Below the pieces are notes generated by a model that did no database searches, was not told where the DNA came from, and saw only the letters and a program-made list of their open reading frames with translations. Shown here piece after piece: positions 1-10,821 of a stretch of 23,966 nt of DNA. The DNA is from Streptococcus sp. UBA6071. GTDB taxonomy: Bacteria > Bacillota > Bacilli > Lactobacillales > Streptococcaceae. The stretch covers positions 1 through 23,966 of the forward strand of contig DIXV01000120.1 in the NCBI GenBank assembly GCA_002436115.1. Direction: 5' to 3'. Each line of letters begins with the position of its first letter. Positions within the stretch are counted from its first letter, which is position 1. The position numbers and the translations under genes are program-made.

Positions 1-21
1 TGTCCATTTTAGCTGGGGCTT

Positions 22-47
22 GACAAAAGCCCTCTCTTTTGTCTTTT
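22..47 (+). terminator. Hairpin, possible terminator of the gene to the left
   Basis: An 8-bp perfect stem (GACAAAAG, 22-29, with CTTTTGTC, 36-43) has a 6-nt loop and is followed by TTTT. It would end a plus-strand transcript entering from outside the window. The stem is AT-rich, so it may be weak. The TTGACA at 20-25 inside it is too far (41 nt) from the zupT -10 to act as its -35. Confidence 0.45.
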
Positions 48-72
48 CATCTGGTCTAAAAAATGCTATGAT
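44..72 (+). promoter_or_regulatory. zupT promoter, extended -10, probably leaderless
   Basis: TTTTCA (44-49), a 17-bp spacer and TATGAT (67-72) preceded by TGC (64-66), an extended -10. The expected transcription start, about 7 nt after the -10, falls on the A of the ATG at 79. No Shine-Dalgarno lies upstream of that ATG. Confidence 0.5.
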
Positions 73-78
73 AAGACT

Positions 79-882
79 ATGAATAATCTAGTTATTGCCT
101 TTCTTATGACTTTGATTGCAGGCTTGAGCACAGGTATCGGTAGTTTGATTGCTTTTGTTGCCAAATCGACCAACACAAAATTTTTATCCATTAGTTTAGG
201 GTTTTCTGCTGGAGTAATGATTTACGTCTCTTTTGTTGAAATATTTCCGAAAGGACTGGGAATGTTGACCCAAGAGCTTGGAGAAAGAGGCGGAAGTTGG
301 GTGACCGTCTTATCTTTTTTCGGAGGCCTAGGCCTTATTGCTATTATTGATAAGCTGATTCCTAGTGAAGAAAACCCACATGAAATAAGAAATGTTGAGG
401 AGGAGAGTCAACCCCTCGCTAAGGATAATGGGAAACTGATGCGTATGGGCTTGATGACAGCCTTAGCGATTGCTTTGCATAATTTTCCTGAGGGCTTGGC
501 GACGTTTGTATCAGCTCTTCAAAGTCCAAAGGTTGCGATTCCTATTGTAGCAGCCATTGCAATCCATAATATTCCTGAAGGGATTGCGGTGTCAGTCCCT
601 ATCTATCAAGCGACAGGCTCTAAGAAAAAAGCCTTCATGTTTTCCTTTCTTTCGGGCTTGGCAGAGCCTATTGGTGCCTTGATTGGTTGGCTTTTGATTA
701 TGCCGATTATGAATGATGTAGTCTACGGTATCATTTTTGCTGCTATTGCAGGGATCATGGTCTTTATTTCTCTAGATGAGTTGCTTCCAGCAGCTGAAGA
801 ATATGGGGAACACCATTTAGCCATATACGGTCTGACTGCTGGGATGGTTTTGATGGCAATCAGTCTCTTGCTTTTTATTTAA
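79..882 (+). CDS. zupT: ZIP-family zinc (divalent metal) transporter, ZupT type
   Basis: A 267-aa integral membrane protein of the ZIP family, expected to import Zn2+ and possibly other divalent metals. The protein is hydrophobic throughout. The two family signatures are intact: HNFPEG at residues 134-139 and HNIPEG at about 163-168, which form the metal path in the membrane. A hydrophilic loop at about residues 95-120 precedes them. The length is normal for bacterial ZupT. The ATG at 79 is the only workable start, because the ATGs at 63 and 68 hit a stop within three to five codons. The gene stands alone between a hairpin at 22-47 and a terminator at 901-927. It has no Shine-Dalgarno and the promoter abuts the start codon, which suggests a leaderless mRNA. 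Family assignment is firm; the metal in this organism is inferred. Confidence 0.93.
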   Translation: MNNLVIAFLMTLIAGLSTGIGSLIAFVAKSTNTKFLSISLGFSAGVMIYVSFVEIFPKGLGMLTQELGERGGSWVTVLSFFGGLGLIAIIDKLIPSEENPHEIRNVEEESQPLAKDNGKLMRMGLMTALAIALHNFPEGLATFVSALQSPKVAIPIVAAIAIHNIPEGIAVSVPIYQATGSKKKAFMFSFLSGLAEPIGALIGWLLIMPIMNDVVYGIIFAAIAGIMVFISLDELLPAAEEYGEHHLAIYGLTAGMVLMAISLLLFI

Positions 883-900
883 ATCTGTTAAACGGTCTCT

Positions 901-927
901 GGGGATGCAAAAAGGCACCCCTTTTTT
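901..927 (+). terminator. zupT terminator
   Basis: GGGG-A-TGC (901-908) pairs with GCA-CCCC (915-921), with one bulged A and a 6-nt loop, followed by six T. It lies 18 nt after the zupT stop codon. Confidence 0.85.
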
Positions 928-978
928 GATTTCCTCTAATAGAATAATGTTTGAGATTTTAGAGAACTCTCCGTAAAT

Positions 979-1046
979 AAAAAAGAAAACACTGGGCAGA
1001 TGCCCAGTGTTTTCGGGAGATATGAAAAAAGAAAAGTTTTAGGATT
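979..1046 (-). ncRNA. csRNA copy A, CiaR-controlled small RNA
   Basis: A small RNA of about 68 nt read leftwards. It shares an exact 43-nt block (1058 down to 1016, from the -10 to ATCTCC) with copy B at 4720-4762. The body is pyrimidine-rich and unpaired and ends in ATCTCC, complementary to a Shine-Dalgarno GGAGAT. A 13-bp perfect stem (986-998 with 1001-1013) and a T-rich tail (984-979) end it. In S. pneumoniae such csRNAs are switched on by CiaRH and pair with ribosome binding regions of target mRNAs such as comC. The start at 1046 is estimated from the -10 and the targets here are unknown. It lies in the gap between zupT and dus. Confidence 0.88.
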
Positions 1047-1052
1047 GACTAT

Positions 1053-1085
1053 AGTATACAAACAGAAGCTTAAAGAAAACTTAAC
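1053..1085 (-). promoter_or_regulatory. CiaR box and -10 of csRNA copy A
   Basis: On the minus strand GTTAAG-TTTTC-TTTAAG (1085-1069) is followed after 10 nt by TATACT (1058-1053). This matches the CiaR direct repeat NTTAAG-N5-TTTAAG placed 10 nt before the -10, with CiaR standing in for a -35. Confidence 0.88.
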
Positions 1086-1180
1086 TTTTTTATCTTTTAT
1101 TTAAAAAAATTTAACATATTTAACTCGCCGATCACCTTACTCATCTTAAGCTGATTAATAATAGGAAAGAATTAGACACT

Positions 1181-2167
1181 TTAAAGACTATCGGAGTGTT
1201 GGCCTAAAAGGGCATCGATTTCCGAGAGGCTCTCAGCCTTTGAAATGCTAGCTCGTAATTTAGCAGCACCAGAGGTTCCTCTCAGGTAGTGAGGTGCCAA
1301 TCCTCGAAACTCACGAATGGCGATATGCTCTCCTTTGAGAGCGATGAGACGTTTTAAATGCTCATAGGCAATTGCCATTTTATCGGCAAAGGACAGGTCA
1401 GGAAGCTGTTCACCCGTCTCTAAGTAATGGGTGATTTGAGTAAAAATGTAGGGGTTTGCCATGGCAGAACGGCCAACCATCACTGCATCAACTCCAACTT
1501 CTTCCATCATAAAACGGGCATCTTCTGCTGTTTTGATATCACCGTTTCCGATAAATGGGATTTTAGTAATGGCCTTGGCTACACGCGCTAAGGTATCATG
1601 ATCACAATGACCAGTGTACATTTGCTCACGGGTACGGCCGTGCATAGCCAAAGCAGAAACTCCAGCTGATTCAGCTGCTAAAGCATTTTCCACAGCTAAA
1701 GAATTATCAGACCATCCTGTTCGCATTTTAACCGTCAAAGGGATGCTGAGGTGAGCTGAGACGGTTTTGACAATATGATAAATCTTATCTGGATCCTTGA
1801 GCCATTTAGCGCCAGCTTCATTTTTGACGACTTTATTGACAGGGCACCCCATGTTAATGTCTAAAAGATTGGCACGTGTATTTTCCTGAATGAAGACTGC
1901 GGCTCGAGCCAAAGAGTCGGCATCGCCACCAAAGAGCTGGATAGATATAGGTGATTCGCTTTCATCAATATGGAGCATATGGAGGGTCTTTTGGTTATTG
2001 TACTGGATTCCTTTATCCGAAACCATCTCCATGACCACCAGCCCAGCACCTAGTTCTTTGGCAATGGTTCTAAAGGCAGAGTTGGTCACACCTGCCATTG
2101 GTGCTAAGATTGTCGGATTAGGGATTTCAACACCTCCTATCCTAAAGGGTGAATTAAGGTTGGTCAT
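1181..2167 (-). CDS. dus: tRNA-dihydrouridine synthase, DusB-like
   Basis: A 328-aa flavoenzyme that reduces uridines in the tRNA D-loop with NADPH and FMN, in the cytoplasm. The TIM-barrel start motif APMAG is at residues 22-26. NMGCPV at 105-110 carries the catalytic Cys108, with a lysine-containing stretch ([10 protein letters not shown]) just after it. VKMRTGW, HGRTREQ, GNGDI and [10 protein letters not shown] follow in the usual order and make the FMN phosphate site and tRNA face. The length is typical. It starts inside the end of hslO with a 14-nt overlap, and GAGGT lies 8-9 nt before its ATG, so the two are co-transcribed and probably coupled. The csRNA copy A lies downstream, also on the minus strand. 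Which uridine it modifies is not visible. Confidence 0.95.
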   Translation of the reverse strand: MTNLNSPFRIGGVEIPNPTILAPMAGVTNSAFRTIAKELGAGLVVMEMVSDKGIQYNNQKTLHMLHIDESESPISIQLFGGDADSLARAAVFIQENTRANLLDINMGCPVNKVVKNEAGAKWLKDPDKIYHIVKTVSAHLSIPLTVKMRTGWSDNSLAVENALAAESAGVSALAMHGRTREQMYTGHCDHDTLARVAKAITKIPFIGNGDIKTAEDARFMMEEVGVDAVMVGRSAMANPYIFTQITHYLETGEQLPDLSFADKMAIAYEHLKRLIALKGEHIAIREFRGLAPHYLRGTSGAAKLRASISKAESLSEIDALLGQHSDSL

Positions 2168-3026
2168 TAAGCATTACCTCTAGATTTTCTTCTGTAAACG
2201 TATATGTCTTGGCGCAGAATTGGCACGTAATTTCAGCACCAGAATCTTCTTCCTTCATTATCTTCAGGTCTTCTCTTGGCAGACTTAAAAGAGCTGTTTC
2301 AAAGCGGTCTCGAGAACAGTCGCATTTAAAACTTAAAGGGTCTTCTGATAAACACTTGTAAGGCTCATCGCCATAGATAGCTGATAAGAGGGCTTCCAGA
2401 GGCTTATCTTTAGCTAAAAGGCTTGAAATGGCAGGCATAGCTTGTAGGCGTTTTTCAAGGCGAGCGATGTCTTTTTCTGCTGCACCAGGTAGAACTTGGA
2501 CCATAAACCCACCAGCTACCTGAACATTTTCATTGTCATCCAAGAGGACATTGAGGCCTACAGCAGAAGGGATTTGTTCGCTTTCTGTTAGATAATAGGC
2601 AAGGTCTTCTCCGATTTCTCCAGAAATTAAAGGTGTTGTGGAGGTGTAGGGCGTCCCAGTGCCATAGTCAACGATGTTGACAAAGTGGCCCTTCCCCATA
2701 AAAGGGCCAACCAATACCTCACCCGTAGCAGTCTTCTTGATTGCAACGCCAGTGTTTTGGATGTAACCCTTGACATGGCCGTTGGTGTCTGCTACGCAAA
2801 TAATGTGTCCAAAAGAAGAATCACCAATGATTTTCAGCGTAATCTTACTATCTCCTTTTTGGTTGGCAGCTAGGATTTGATTGGCAATAAGGGCGCGACC
2901 AAGAGCAACAGTTGATGATGAGAGCGTCTGATGTTTTGTTTGAGCCGTTCTTACGGTCTCTGAGCTATCCAGTACATAGGCACGAAAAGCCCCAGATTTT
3001 GAAATTGATTTAATGAGTTTATCCAT
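2154..3026 (-). CDS. hslO: Hsp33 redox-regulated chaperonin
   Basis: Cytoplasmic holdase that binds unfolding proteins under oxidative stress. The C-terminal redox switch has the four zinc cysteines: CDC in [10 protein letters not shown] and CQFC in [10 protein letters not shown]. Oxidation of these releases zinc and activates the chaperone. The N-terminal part ([19 protein letters not shown] onwards) is the standard Hsp33 core. An in-frame ATG at 3035 would add three residues, but that ATG lies inside the -10 of the likely promoter, so I chose the ATG at 3026 (290 aa). No Shine-Dalgarno precedes it, and the estimated transcript start coincides with the ATG. The 3' end overlaps dus by 14 nt, giving an hslO-dus operon. 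Confidence 0.94.
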   Translation of the reverse strand: MDKLIKSISKSGAFRAYVLDSSETVRTAQTKHQTLSSSTVALGRALIANQILAANQKGDSKITLKIIGDSSFGHIICVADTNGHVKGYIQNTGVAIKKTATGEVLVGPFMGKGHFVNIVDYGTGTPYTSTTPLISGEIGEDLAYYLTESEQIPSAVGLNVLLDDNENVQVAGGFMVQVLPGAAEKDIARLEKRLQAMPAISSLLAKDKPLEALLSAIYGDEPYKCLSEDPLSFKCDCSRDRFETALLSLPREDLKIMKEEDSGAEITCQFCAKTYTFTEENLEVMLNDQP

Positions 3027-3033
3027 AAAAACC

Positions 3034-3042
3034 ATTATACCA
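3034..3042 (-). promoter_or_regulatory. hslO extended -10 promoter
   Basis: TGG-TATAAT on the minus strand (3042-3034), with TAT-GG-TATAAT context. The last base of the -10 is 8 nt before the A of the ATG at 3026. No good -35 is present, as is usual for extended -10 promoters. Confidence 0.6.
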
Positions 3043-3191
3043 TAAAGGCCCCTTTTTTCTCTAGAAGGTAATAGGAAGTCTATTGATAAAAGAAGAGGTA
3101 TTTTCTTGCTCAGATAAAAATAGTTGCAAGGGAGGAAATACTTTTAAAAGCTGGTTCAAGGCCGATATTTTAGAAAAAGGGCATACCCACC

Positions 3192-3220
3192 TTGAAAATT
3201 CCCTTGTTTTTTCTTATAAT
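3192..3220 (+). promoter_or_regulatory. purA promoter
   Basis: TTGAAA (3192-3197), 17-bp spacer and TATAAT (3215-3220). The expected start is near 3227, giving a leader of about 87 nt before purA. No PurR box or purine riboswitch was recognised nearby. Confidence 0.75.
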
Positions 3221-3228
3221 GGAAAGGT

Positions 3229-4603
<1,375 letters not shown>

Positions 4604-4692
4604 TTTTTGGATAGAAGGAATGGACTGCTTTTGCAGTTAGTTTGAGGGAAATCATTAATTAGTATAAAATAATCAACAAAATCTTTAAAAAA

Positions 4693-4725
4693 GTTAAGTT
4701 TTCTTTAAGGTTGGGTGTGTATACT
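4693..4725 (+). promoter_or_regulatory. CiaR box and -10 of csRNA copy B
   Basis: GTTAAG (4693-4698), TTTTC, TTTAAG (4704-4709), then 10 nt and TATACT (4720-4725). Same repeat sequence as at copy A. Confidence 0.88.
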
Positions 4726-4731
4726 ATAGTC

Positions 4732-4805
4732 AATCCTAAAACTTTTCTTTTTTCATATCTCCTGAAATAGCTTGTGTCCTTATTGGTACAAGCTATTTCT
4801 TTTGC
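4732..4805 (+). ncRNA. csRNA copy B, CiaR-controlled small RNA
   Basis: About 74 nt. The 5' half is identical to copy A and ends in ATCTCCT, a longer anti-Shine-Dalgarno match. A 12-bp perfect stem (GAAATAGCTTGT 4764-4775 with 4788-4799) with a 12-nt loop and TTTT ends it. The stem sequence is unrelated to that of copies A and C, so the unpaired 5' region is what is conserved, as expected for the targeting part. The start is estimated from the -10. Confidence 0.88.
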
Positions 4806-4859
4806 TGTTTTTATTGGAAAAATTCGTCCAATCAAAAATAAGGTGACCTCATAAAATTC

Positions 4860-4892
4860 TTTAAGGTTCCTTTAAGTCTTTAGTTATATACT
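4860..4892 (+). promoter_or_regulatory. CiaR box and -10 of csRNA copy C
   Basis: TTTAAG (4860-4865), GTTCC, TTTAAG (4871-4876), 10 nt, TATACT (4887-4892). This is the consensus CiaR repeat with both halves TTTAAG. Confidence 0.9.
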
Positions 4893-4898
4893 ATAGTC

Positions 4899-4966
4899 AA
4901 TCCTAAAACTTTTCTTTTTCATAAATCTCCAGAAAGCGCCTTGATAGTTCAAGGCGCTTTCTTTTT
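4899..4966 (+). ncRNA. csRNA copy C, CiaR-controlled small RNA
   Basis: About 68 nt, in tandem 94 nt after copy B. The 5' half matches A and B except for one T fewer and a CATAAATCTCC variant before the stem. A 14-bp perfect stem (4931-4944 with 4949-4962) with a TAGT loop and five T ends it. Its own CiaR box makes it an independent transcription unit rather than a read-through product. Confidence 0.88.
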
Positions 4967-5045
4967 GCTAAAAAGGTGTTCTAGCATAGAAAGCGATAGG
5001 TTTATGAAGTTAAATGGTTGGAAATGTAAAATTATCGGATAAGAT

Positions 5046-5073
5046 TTGAAAAAAAATTAAAATTTGTTATACT
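5046..5073 (+). promoter_or_regulatory. yajC promoter
   Basis: TTGAAA (5046-5051), 16-bp spacer and TATACT (5068-5073) with an extended TGT at 5065-5067. A second TATAAT at 5081-5086 could also be used. Confidence 0.65.
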
Positions 5074-5131
5074 AGACAGGTATAATGATATAAAAGAAAG
5101 AGAAATCAAAGATTTCTAAAGGTAAATAAAA

Positions 5132-5449
5132 ATGAATGGTGTCATCCAAATCCTATTTTTCATAGCTTTATTTGGTGGGCTAATGGCTTTGACAGCGCGC
5201 AGTCAAAAGAAACAACAACAAAGACAGCAAAATCTACTCAACTCCATCAAAGAAGGCGATGAAGTGATAACCATCGGCGGTCTTTACGGAGTTGTAGAGA
5301 ACATGGATCTGGAAGAAAAGAAAGTGACCTTAGATATTGATGGTGTTTACTTGACGTTTGAACAGGGAGCTATCAAGAGAGTTCTTTCGGCAGAGACAGC
5401 TGTGGCAGAAGTAGAAGCGAGTGAAAAACAGACCTCTATTGAAGAATAG
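5132..5449 (+). CDS. yajC: Preprotein translocase subunit YajC
   Basis: A 105-aa single-pass membrane protein that accompanies the SecDF/YidC side of the Sec translocase. The membrane segment is at about residues 4-21 (IQILFFIALFGGLMAL), followed by a basic, Gln-rich stretch (SQKKQQQRQQ). The YajC domain then has the IKEGDEVITIGGLYGVV motif at about 39-54. The C-terminus is short and acidic. Length and topology fit the family. The ribosome binding site is weak (AAAGGT about 8 nt before ATG). It has its own promoter and is followed by a long hairpin at 5455-5500, so it may be largely monocistronic, although its neighbours uppS and cdsA are conserved with it in streptococci. Confidence 0.93.
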   Translation: MNGVIQILFFIALFGGLMALTARSQKKQQQRQQNLLNSIKEGDEVITIGGLYGVVENMDLEEKKVTLDIDGVYLTFEQGAIKRVLSAETAVAEVEASEKQTSIEE

Positions 5450-5454
5450 AAGAG

Positions 5455-5500
5455 AAAAGTATAGTCGTCTTCTTGTAGAAGGCAGAGGCTATGCTTTTTC
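5455..5500 (+). terminator. Terminator after yajC
   Basis: AAAAGTATAG (5455-5464) pairs with CTATGCTTTT (5489-5498), and inside it GTCTTCT (5467-5473) pairs with AGAAGGC (5477-5483). A T-rich stretch follows. It separates yajC from uppS, perhaps partially. Confidence 0.65.
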
Positions 5501-5514
5501 TTTACAGAGAAGTA

Positions 5515-5523
5515 TGGTATAAT
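5515..5523 (+). promoter_or_regulatory. uppS-cdsA extended -10 promoter
   Basis: TGG-TATAAT (5515-5523), 32 nt before the uppS ATG. No clear -35. Confidence 0.55.
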
Positions 5524-5554
5524 TAAGCTCACTATAGGTAATTTAGGAACACTA

Positions 5555-6310
5555 ATGTTTAAATTTAAATCAAATCGTAAAGAGGAAGCAGAGGCTTCTC
5601 TTGCAATTCCCAAGCATGTCGGTATTATTATGGATGGTAATGGACGTTGGGCTAGAAAACGCATGCAACCTCGTGTTATGGGGCATAAGGCTGGAATGGA
5701 AGCCCTTCAGAAAGTCGCTAAAGAAGCTAGTGGCATGGGGATTAAGGTTTTAACAGTCTACGCTTTCTCAACAGAAAATTGGTCTCGACCAGAGAAAGAG
5801 GTCAAGTTTATCATGAGTCTACCCGTGATTTTCTATGAAAACTATGTCCCTGAACTGCATGCCAACAATGTCAAAATTCAAATGATAGGCAATCACAATC
5901 GCTTACCACAATCAACTTTGGAAGCTTTGCAACGTGCAGAGGAAAAGACGCGTCATAACACAGGCCTCATTCTAAATTTTGCTCTTGATTATGGTGGGAG
6001 ATTAGAGATTACTGATGCGGTTCGCATGATTGCTCAGGAGGTATTAGAGGCGAAGGTGGAACTTGCCGATATTGATGAACACCTTATTGAGGACTATCTT
6101 TTAACTCGTAATCTCTCTGTAGAATTACGAAACCCCGATTTAATTATTCGGACGAGTGGGGAGTTAAGGCTCAGCAATTTTCTCCCTTGGCAATCTGCTT
6201 ACAGTGAGCTTTATTTTACGGATGAACTTTGGCCTGATTTTGATGGCCAATCTCTGAGGAAAGCTGTTGAAGCTTATAGTAAGCGTCAGCGCCGTTTTGG
6301 CGGAGTATAA
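5555..6310 (+). CDS. uppS: Undecaprenyl diphosphate synthase
   Basis: A 251-aa cis-prenyltransferase that adds isopentenyl diphosphate to farnesyl diphosphate to make the C55 lipid carrier of peptidoglycan and wall polymers. HVGIIMDGNGRWAR at residues 21-34 contains the Mg2+-binding Asp27. VYAFSTENWSRP and the C-terminal IIRTSGELRLSNFLPWQ signature followed by SELYF are intact. The length is normal. The start ATG is preceded by AGGA. It is followed 17 nt later by cdsA and read with it. Confidence 0.97.
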   Translation: MFKFKSNRKEEAEASLAIPKHVGIIMDGNGRWARKRMQPRVMGHKAGMEALQKVAKEASGMGIKVLTVYAFSTENWSRPEKEVKFIMSLPVIFYENYVPELHANNVKIQMIGNHNRLPQSTLEALQRAEEKTRHNTGLILNFALDYGGRLEITDAVRMIAQEVLEAKVELADIDEHLIEDYLLTRNLSVELRNPDLIIRTSGELRLSNFLPWQSAYSELYFTDELWPDFDGQSLRKAVEAYSKRQRRFGGV

Positions 6311-6327
6311 GAATAGGAGGAACTATC

Positions 6328-7134
6328 GTGACGAAAGAACTGAAGAAACGCTTGTTTTTTGGTGGCATAGCCATGGCTTTATTTATACCAATTTTACTGG
6401 TTGGAGGGGCCGCTGCTCAGCTAGTTATCGGTTTCTTAGCAATGATAGCTGTAGCAGAACTTTTGAAAATGCGAAGGCTGTCTATCTTTTCAGTTGAAGG
6501 GACGTTGTCCATGTTGGGTGCTCTGGTGTTAACCCTTCCCATGGAAAACTATCTGCCTTTTTTACCGACAGATGGAAATTACGTTGCTTTCTCTCTGGTT
6601 GTTCTCCTGACTTTAGGAGCAACTGTTTTCCAATTTGGGACCTATACTTATGCTGATGCCGTCTATCCGATTGCGAGCAGTTTCTTTATTGGAATGGGCT
6701 TCCACTCCCTTGTTTTAGCTCAGATGAATGGCCTTGCCACGTTATTTTTCGCCCTGCTGATTGTCTGGTTTACAGACAGTGGTGCCTATCTCATTGGCAG
6801 CTTCTTTGGGCGTAGACCATTGATAGCTAAAGTTTCGCCAAATAAGACCGTTGAGGGTTTTCTAGGAGGGATTGCTTCGGCCGTTCTTATGGCTGCCATT
6901 TATATGCTATTCTTTAAGGAGGTTAGAGGAACTTACTCTTACCCTATTATGCTGGTTCTAGTAGCTCTCTTTTCAGTCTTTGCTCAGTTTGGTGATTTGG
7001 TGGAGTCTTCTCTCAAACGCTACTTTGGGGTTAAGGATTCGGGTCAGGTCATTCCAGGTCATGGCGGCATCTTAGACCGCTTTGATTCCATTATCTTTGT
7101 TTTTCCTATTATGCATTTTTTCGGCCTTTTTTAA
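6328..7134 (+). CDS. cdsA: Phosphatidate cytidylyltransferase (CDP-diglyceride synthase)
   Basis: A 268-aa multi-pass membrane enzyme that makes CDP-diacylglycerol from phosphatidic acid and CTP, the precursor of phosphatidylglycerol and cardiolipin. The family signature SSLKRYFGVKDSGQVIPGHG with GGILDRFDS is complete near the C-terminus. About seven to eight hydrophobic segments precede it. The start is a GTG at 6328 with AGGAGG 7 nt upstream. It lies 17 nt after uppS. A terminator-like hairpin follows at 7172, which sets it apart from eep. Confidence 0.97.
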   Translation: MTKELKKRLFFGGIAMALFIPILLVGGAAAQLVIGFLAMIAVAELLKMRRLSIFSVEGTLSMLGALVLTLPMENYLPFLPTDGNYVAFSLVVLLTLGATVFQFGTYTYADAVYPIASSFFIGMGFHSLVLAQMNGLATLFFALLIVWFTDSGAYLIGSFFGRRPLIAKVSPNKTVEGFLGGIASAVLMAAIYMLFFKEVRGTYSYPIMLVLVALFSVFAQFGDLVESSLKRYFGVKDSGQVIPGHGGILDRFDSIIFVFPIMHFFGLF

Positions 7135-7171
7135 AGGGATCGTAGGGAGACGCTTGGAGACCAACTCAGTT

Positions 7172-7212
7172 ATCTAGCCTGCTAAGAAAAAGAGGCTAGA
7201 TCCTTTCTTTGT
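7172..7212 (+). terminator. Terminator after cdsA
   Basis: ATCTAGCCT (7172-7180) pairs perfectly with AGGCTAGAT (7193-7201), loop of 12 nt, followed by the T-rich CCTTTCTTTGT. Confidence 0.7.
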
Positions 7213-7444
7213 CATCAGAGAGATGCTAAGGACAGCTTAATGAGTCATTTTCTAGAGTGTCGGTGTTCGTTTTGAGAAGAAACAAGGATCCAAGATTAAC
7301 TGAAGAAACATTCGAACATAAGAGGAGCTTGTAGGTGACTCTCTTTGTATCTGAAATAGCATAAAAGTTCTTACTTGATCTGTATTTGATGAGTTGCTTT
7401 CTGATATAAGATAGGGATGAAGATAGATTGATGGCAACAGCTGA
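7213..7444. other. Intergenic stretch between cdsA terminator and eep promoter
   Basis: The gap between cdsA and eep is 338 nt in all. In this part I find no supported gene. A 61-codon minus-strand ORF (7252-7437) has no ribosome binding site and no recognisable composition. No repeat or clear RNA structure was seen. Confidence 0.5.
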
Positions 7445-7453
7445 TGTTATATT
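7445..7453 (+). promoter_or_regulatory. eep-proS extended -10 promoter
   Basis: TGT-TATATT (7445-7453). The predicted start near 7460 leaves a leader of about 13 nt containing the AAAGGAAAG ribosome binding site. Confidence 0.45.
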
Positions 7454-7472
7454 TGAATAGAAAAGGAAAGTT

Positions 7473-8744
7473 ATGCAGTCAACAATTTTAGGTATTGTTA
7501 CCTTTATTATCGTTTTTGGAATTTTGGTGGTTATTCATGAATATGGTCACCTCTATTTTGCTAAAAAAGCGGGAATTCTCGTTAGGGAATTCTCTATCGG
7601 TATGGGGCCAAAAATCTTTGCTCATATCGGAAAAGATGGCACTGCTTATACAATACGTATTCTCCCAATAGGAGGCTATGTCAGAATGGCGGGTTGGGGC
7701 GAAGATACGACCGAGATCAAGACTGGTCAGGTAGCGAATCTGACCTTAAACGAAGCAGGAATCGTTACACGGATCAATCTTTCAAAAAGGTATCTAAATA
7801 GATCCAGCCTTCCCATGAATGTTACGAGCTTTGACTTTGAAGATAAACTTGAAATTTCAGGTCTGGTTCTAACGGAAAACAAGACCTATCAGGTAGATCA
7901 TGACGCAACGATTGTTGAGGAAGATGGCACCGAGGTGCGGATTGCGCCATTAGACGTACAGTATCAGAATGCCAGTGTCTGGGGACGCATGATGACGAAC
8001 TTTGCAGGGCCACTCAATAACTTTATTTTGGGGGCACTTGCTTTTGTTCTACTCGTCTTCATGCAAGGTGGTGTTGAAAACACCTCAACCAATGTCATTC
8101 GCGTGAGTGCTGAGAGCGCCGTTGCAGCAGCTGGCCTTGAATCGGGAGATGCCATTACTCAGATCAATGGGACAGAGATTACCAACTGGGAAGAGTTGAA
8201 ACAGTCGGTGTCTGCTGCAACAGAGACGATTGATGAGAAGCCGCAATTGCAGATAACCTATGAGCGAGACGGTCAGACAAAAACGGTAATGGTCACTCCT
8301 AAAGAGACCAATGGCAATTATCAGATTGGAGTCTCCCCGTCCCTGAAGACAGGCTTTTGGGATAAGGTGGTCGGAGGCCTTCAATGGGCTTGGGAATCGC
8401 TCTTTATGATTTTAAATGCTCTTAAAAACCTTATTTTACGACCGAGCTTGGACCAGGTCGGAGGACCAATTGCTATCTTCCAAGTGAGTTCTGAAGCAGC
8501 ACAAAATGGTTTAACCAGCGTTATTTACATTTTAGCAGCCCTTTCCATGAATGTAGGTATTGTGAACCTTCTTCCTATTCCAGTCTTGGATGGGGGTAAA
8601 ATTTTGATTAATATCATTGAAGTTATTCGCCGAAAACCGCTTAAGAAAGAAATCGAAGATGGCATGACGATGGTTGGAGTTGTTATCATGGTGGTCTTGA
8701 TGCTAGTGGTAACATGGAATGATATTATGCGTGCTTTCTTTTAA
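7473..8744 (+). CDS. eep: Site-2 intramembrane metalloprotease RseP/Eep
   Basis: A 423-aa membrane zinc protease. In streptococci and enterococci Eep cuts signal-peptide remnants, including those that become peptide pheromones, and membrane-anchored anti-sigma factors. The HEYGH zinc site is at residues 22-26 in the first membrane segment. The second signature [12 protein letters not shown], with the third zinc ligand Asp, is at about residues 365-376. A PDZ domain lies at about 200-280 ([22 protein letters not shown] is its typical start). Length and topology are normal. It has its own promoter and short leader and is followed by proS after 31 nt. Confidence 0.95.
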   Translation: MQSTILGIVTFIIVFGILVVIHEYGHLYFAKKAGILVREFSIGMGPKIFAHIGKDGTAYTIRILPIGGYVRMAGWGEDTTEIKTGQVANLTLNEAGIVTRINLSKRYLNRSSLPMNVTSFDFEDKLEISGLVLTENKTYQVDHDATIVEEDGTEVRIAPLDVQYQNASVWGRMMTNFAGPLNNFILGALAFVLLVFMQGGVENTSTNVIRVSAESAVAAAGLESGDAITQINGTEITNWEELKQSVSAATETIDEKPQLQITYERDGQTKTVMVTPKETNGNYQIGVSPSLKTGFWDKVVGGLQWAWESLFMILNALKNLILRPSLDQVGGPIAIFQVSSEAAQNGLTSVIYILAALSMNVGIVNLLPIPVLDGGKILINIIEVIRRKPLKKEIEDGMTMVGVVIMVVLMLVVTWNDIMRAFF

Positions 8745-8757
8745 CCCAAATTGATAG

Positions 8758-10635
<1,878 letters not shown>

Positions 10636-10646
10636 AAAAGAGATAA

Positions 10647-10681
10647 GGCTGGTCTTGCAGATAAGCAAGTCCAGTCTTTTT
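10647..10681 (+). terminator. proS terminator
   Basis: GGCTGG-T-CTTGC (10647-10658) pairs with GCAAG-T-CCAGTC (10665-10676), with one T-T mismatch and one G-T pair, followed by five T. Confidence 0.85.
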
Positions 10682-10750
10682 GTTTGTCCAATTGTTAAAC
10701 AATACTTGGTTTATCAAGAAAATAGTAGCTGTAGAGGTTTCGGGAAAGAC

Positions 10751-10779
10751 TTGATTTTTTATTTAGAAAACGGTATCAT
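10751..10779 (+). promoter_or_regulatory. Promoter of the flavoprotein pair
   Basis: TTGATT (10751-10756), 17-bp spacer, TATCAT (10774-10779). Confidence 0.5.
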
Positions 10780-10821
10780 AGCTTTATTAGCTTTGCATAG
10801 CCATAGAAAAGGGGTGTCGCT

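Noticed and set aside
7252..7437. 61-codon minus-strand ORF between cdsA and eep
   Set aside because: No ribosome binding site or promoter, composition not protein-like, and it runs antisense through a plain intergenic region.
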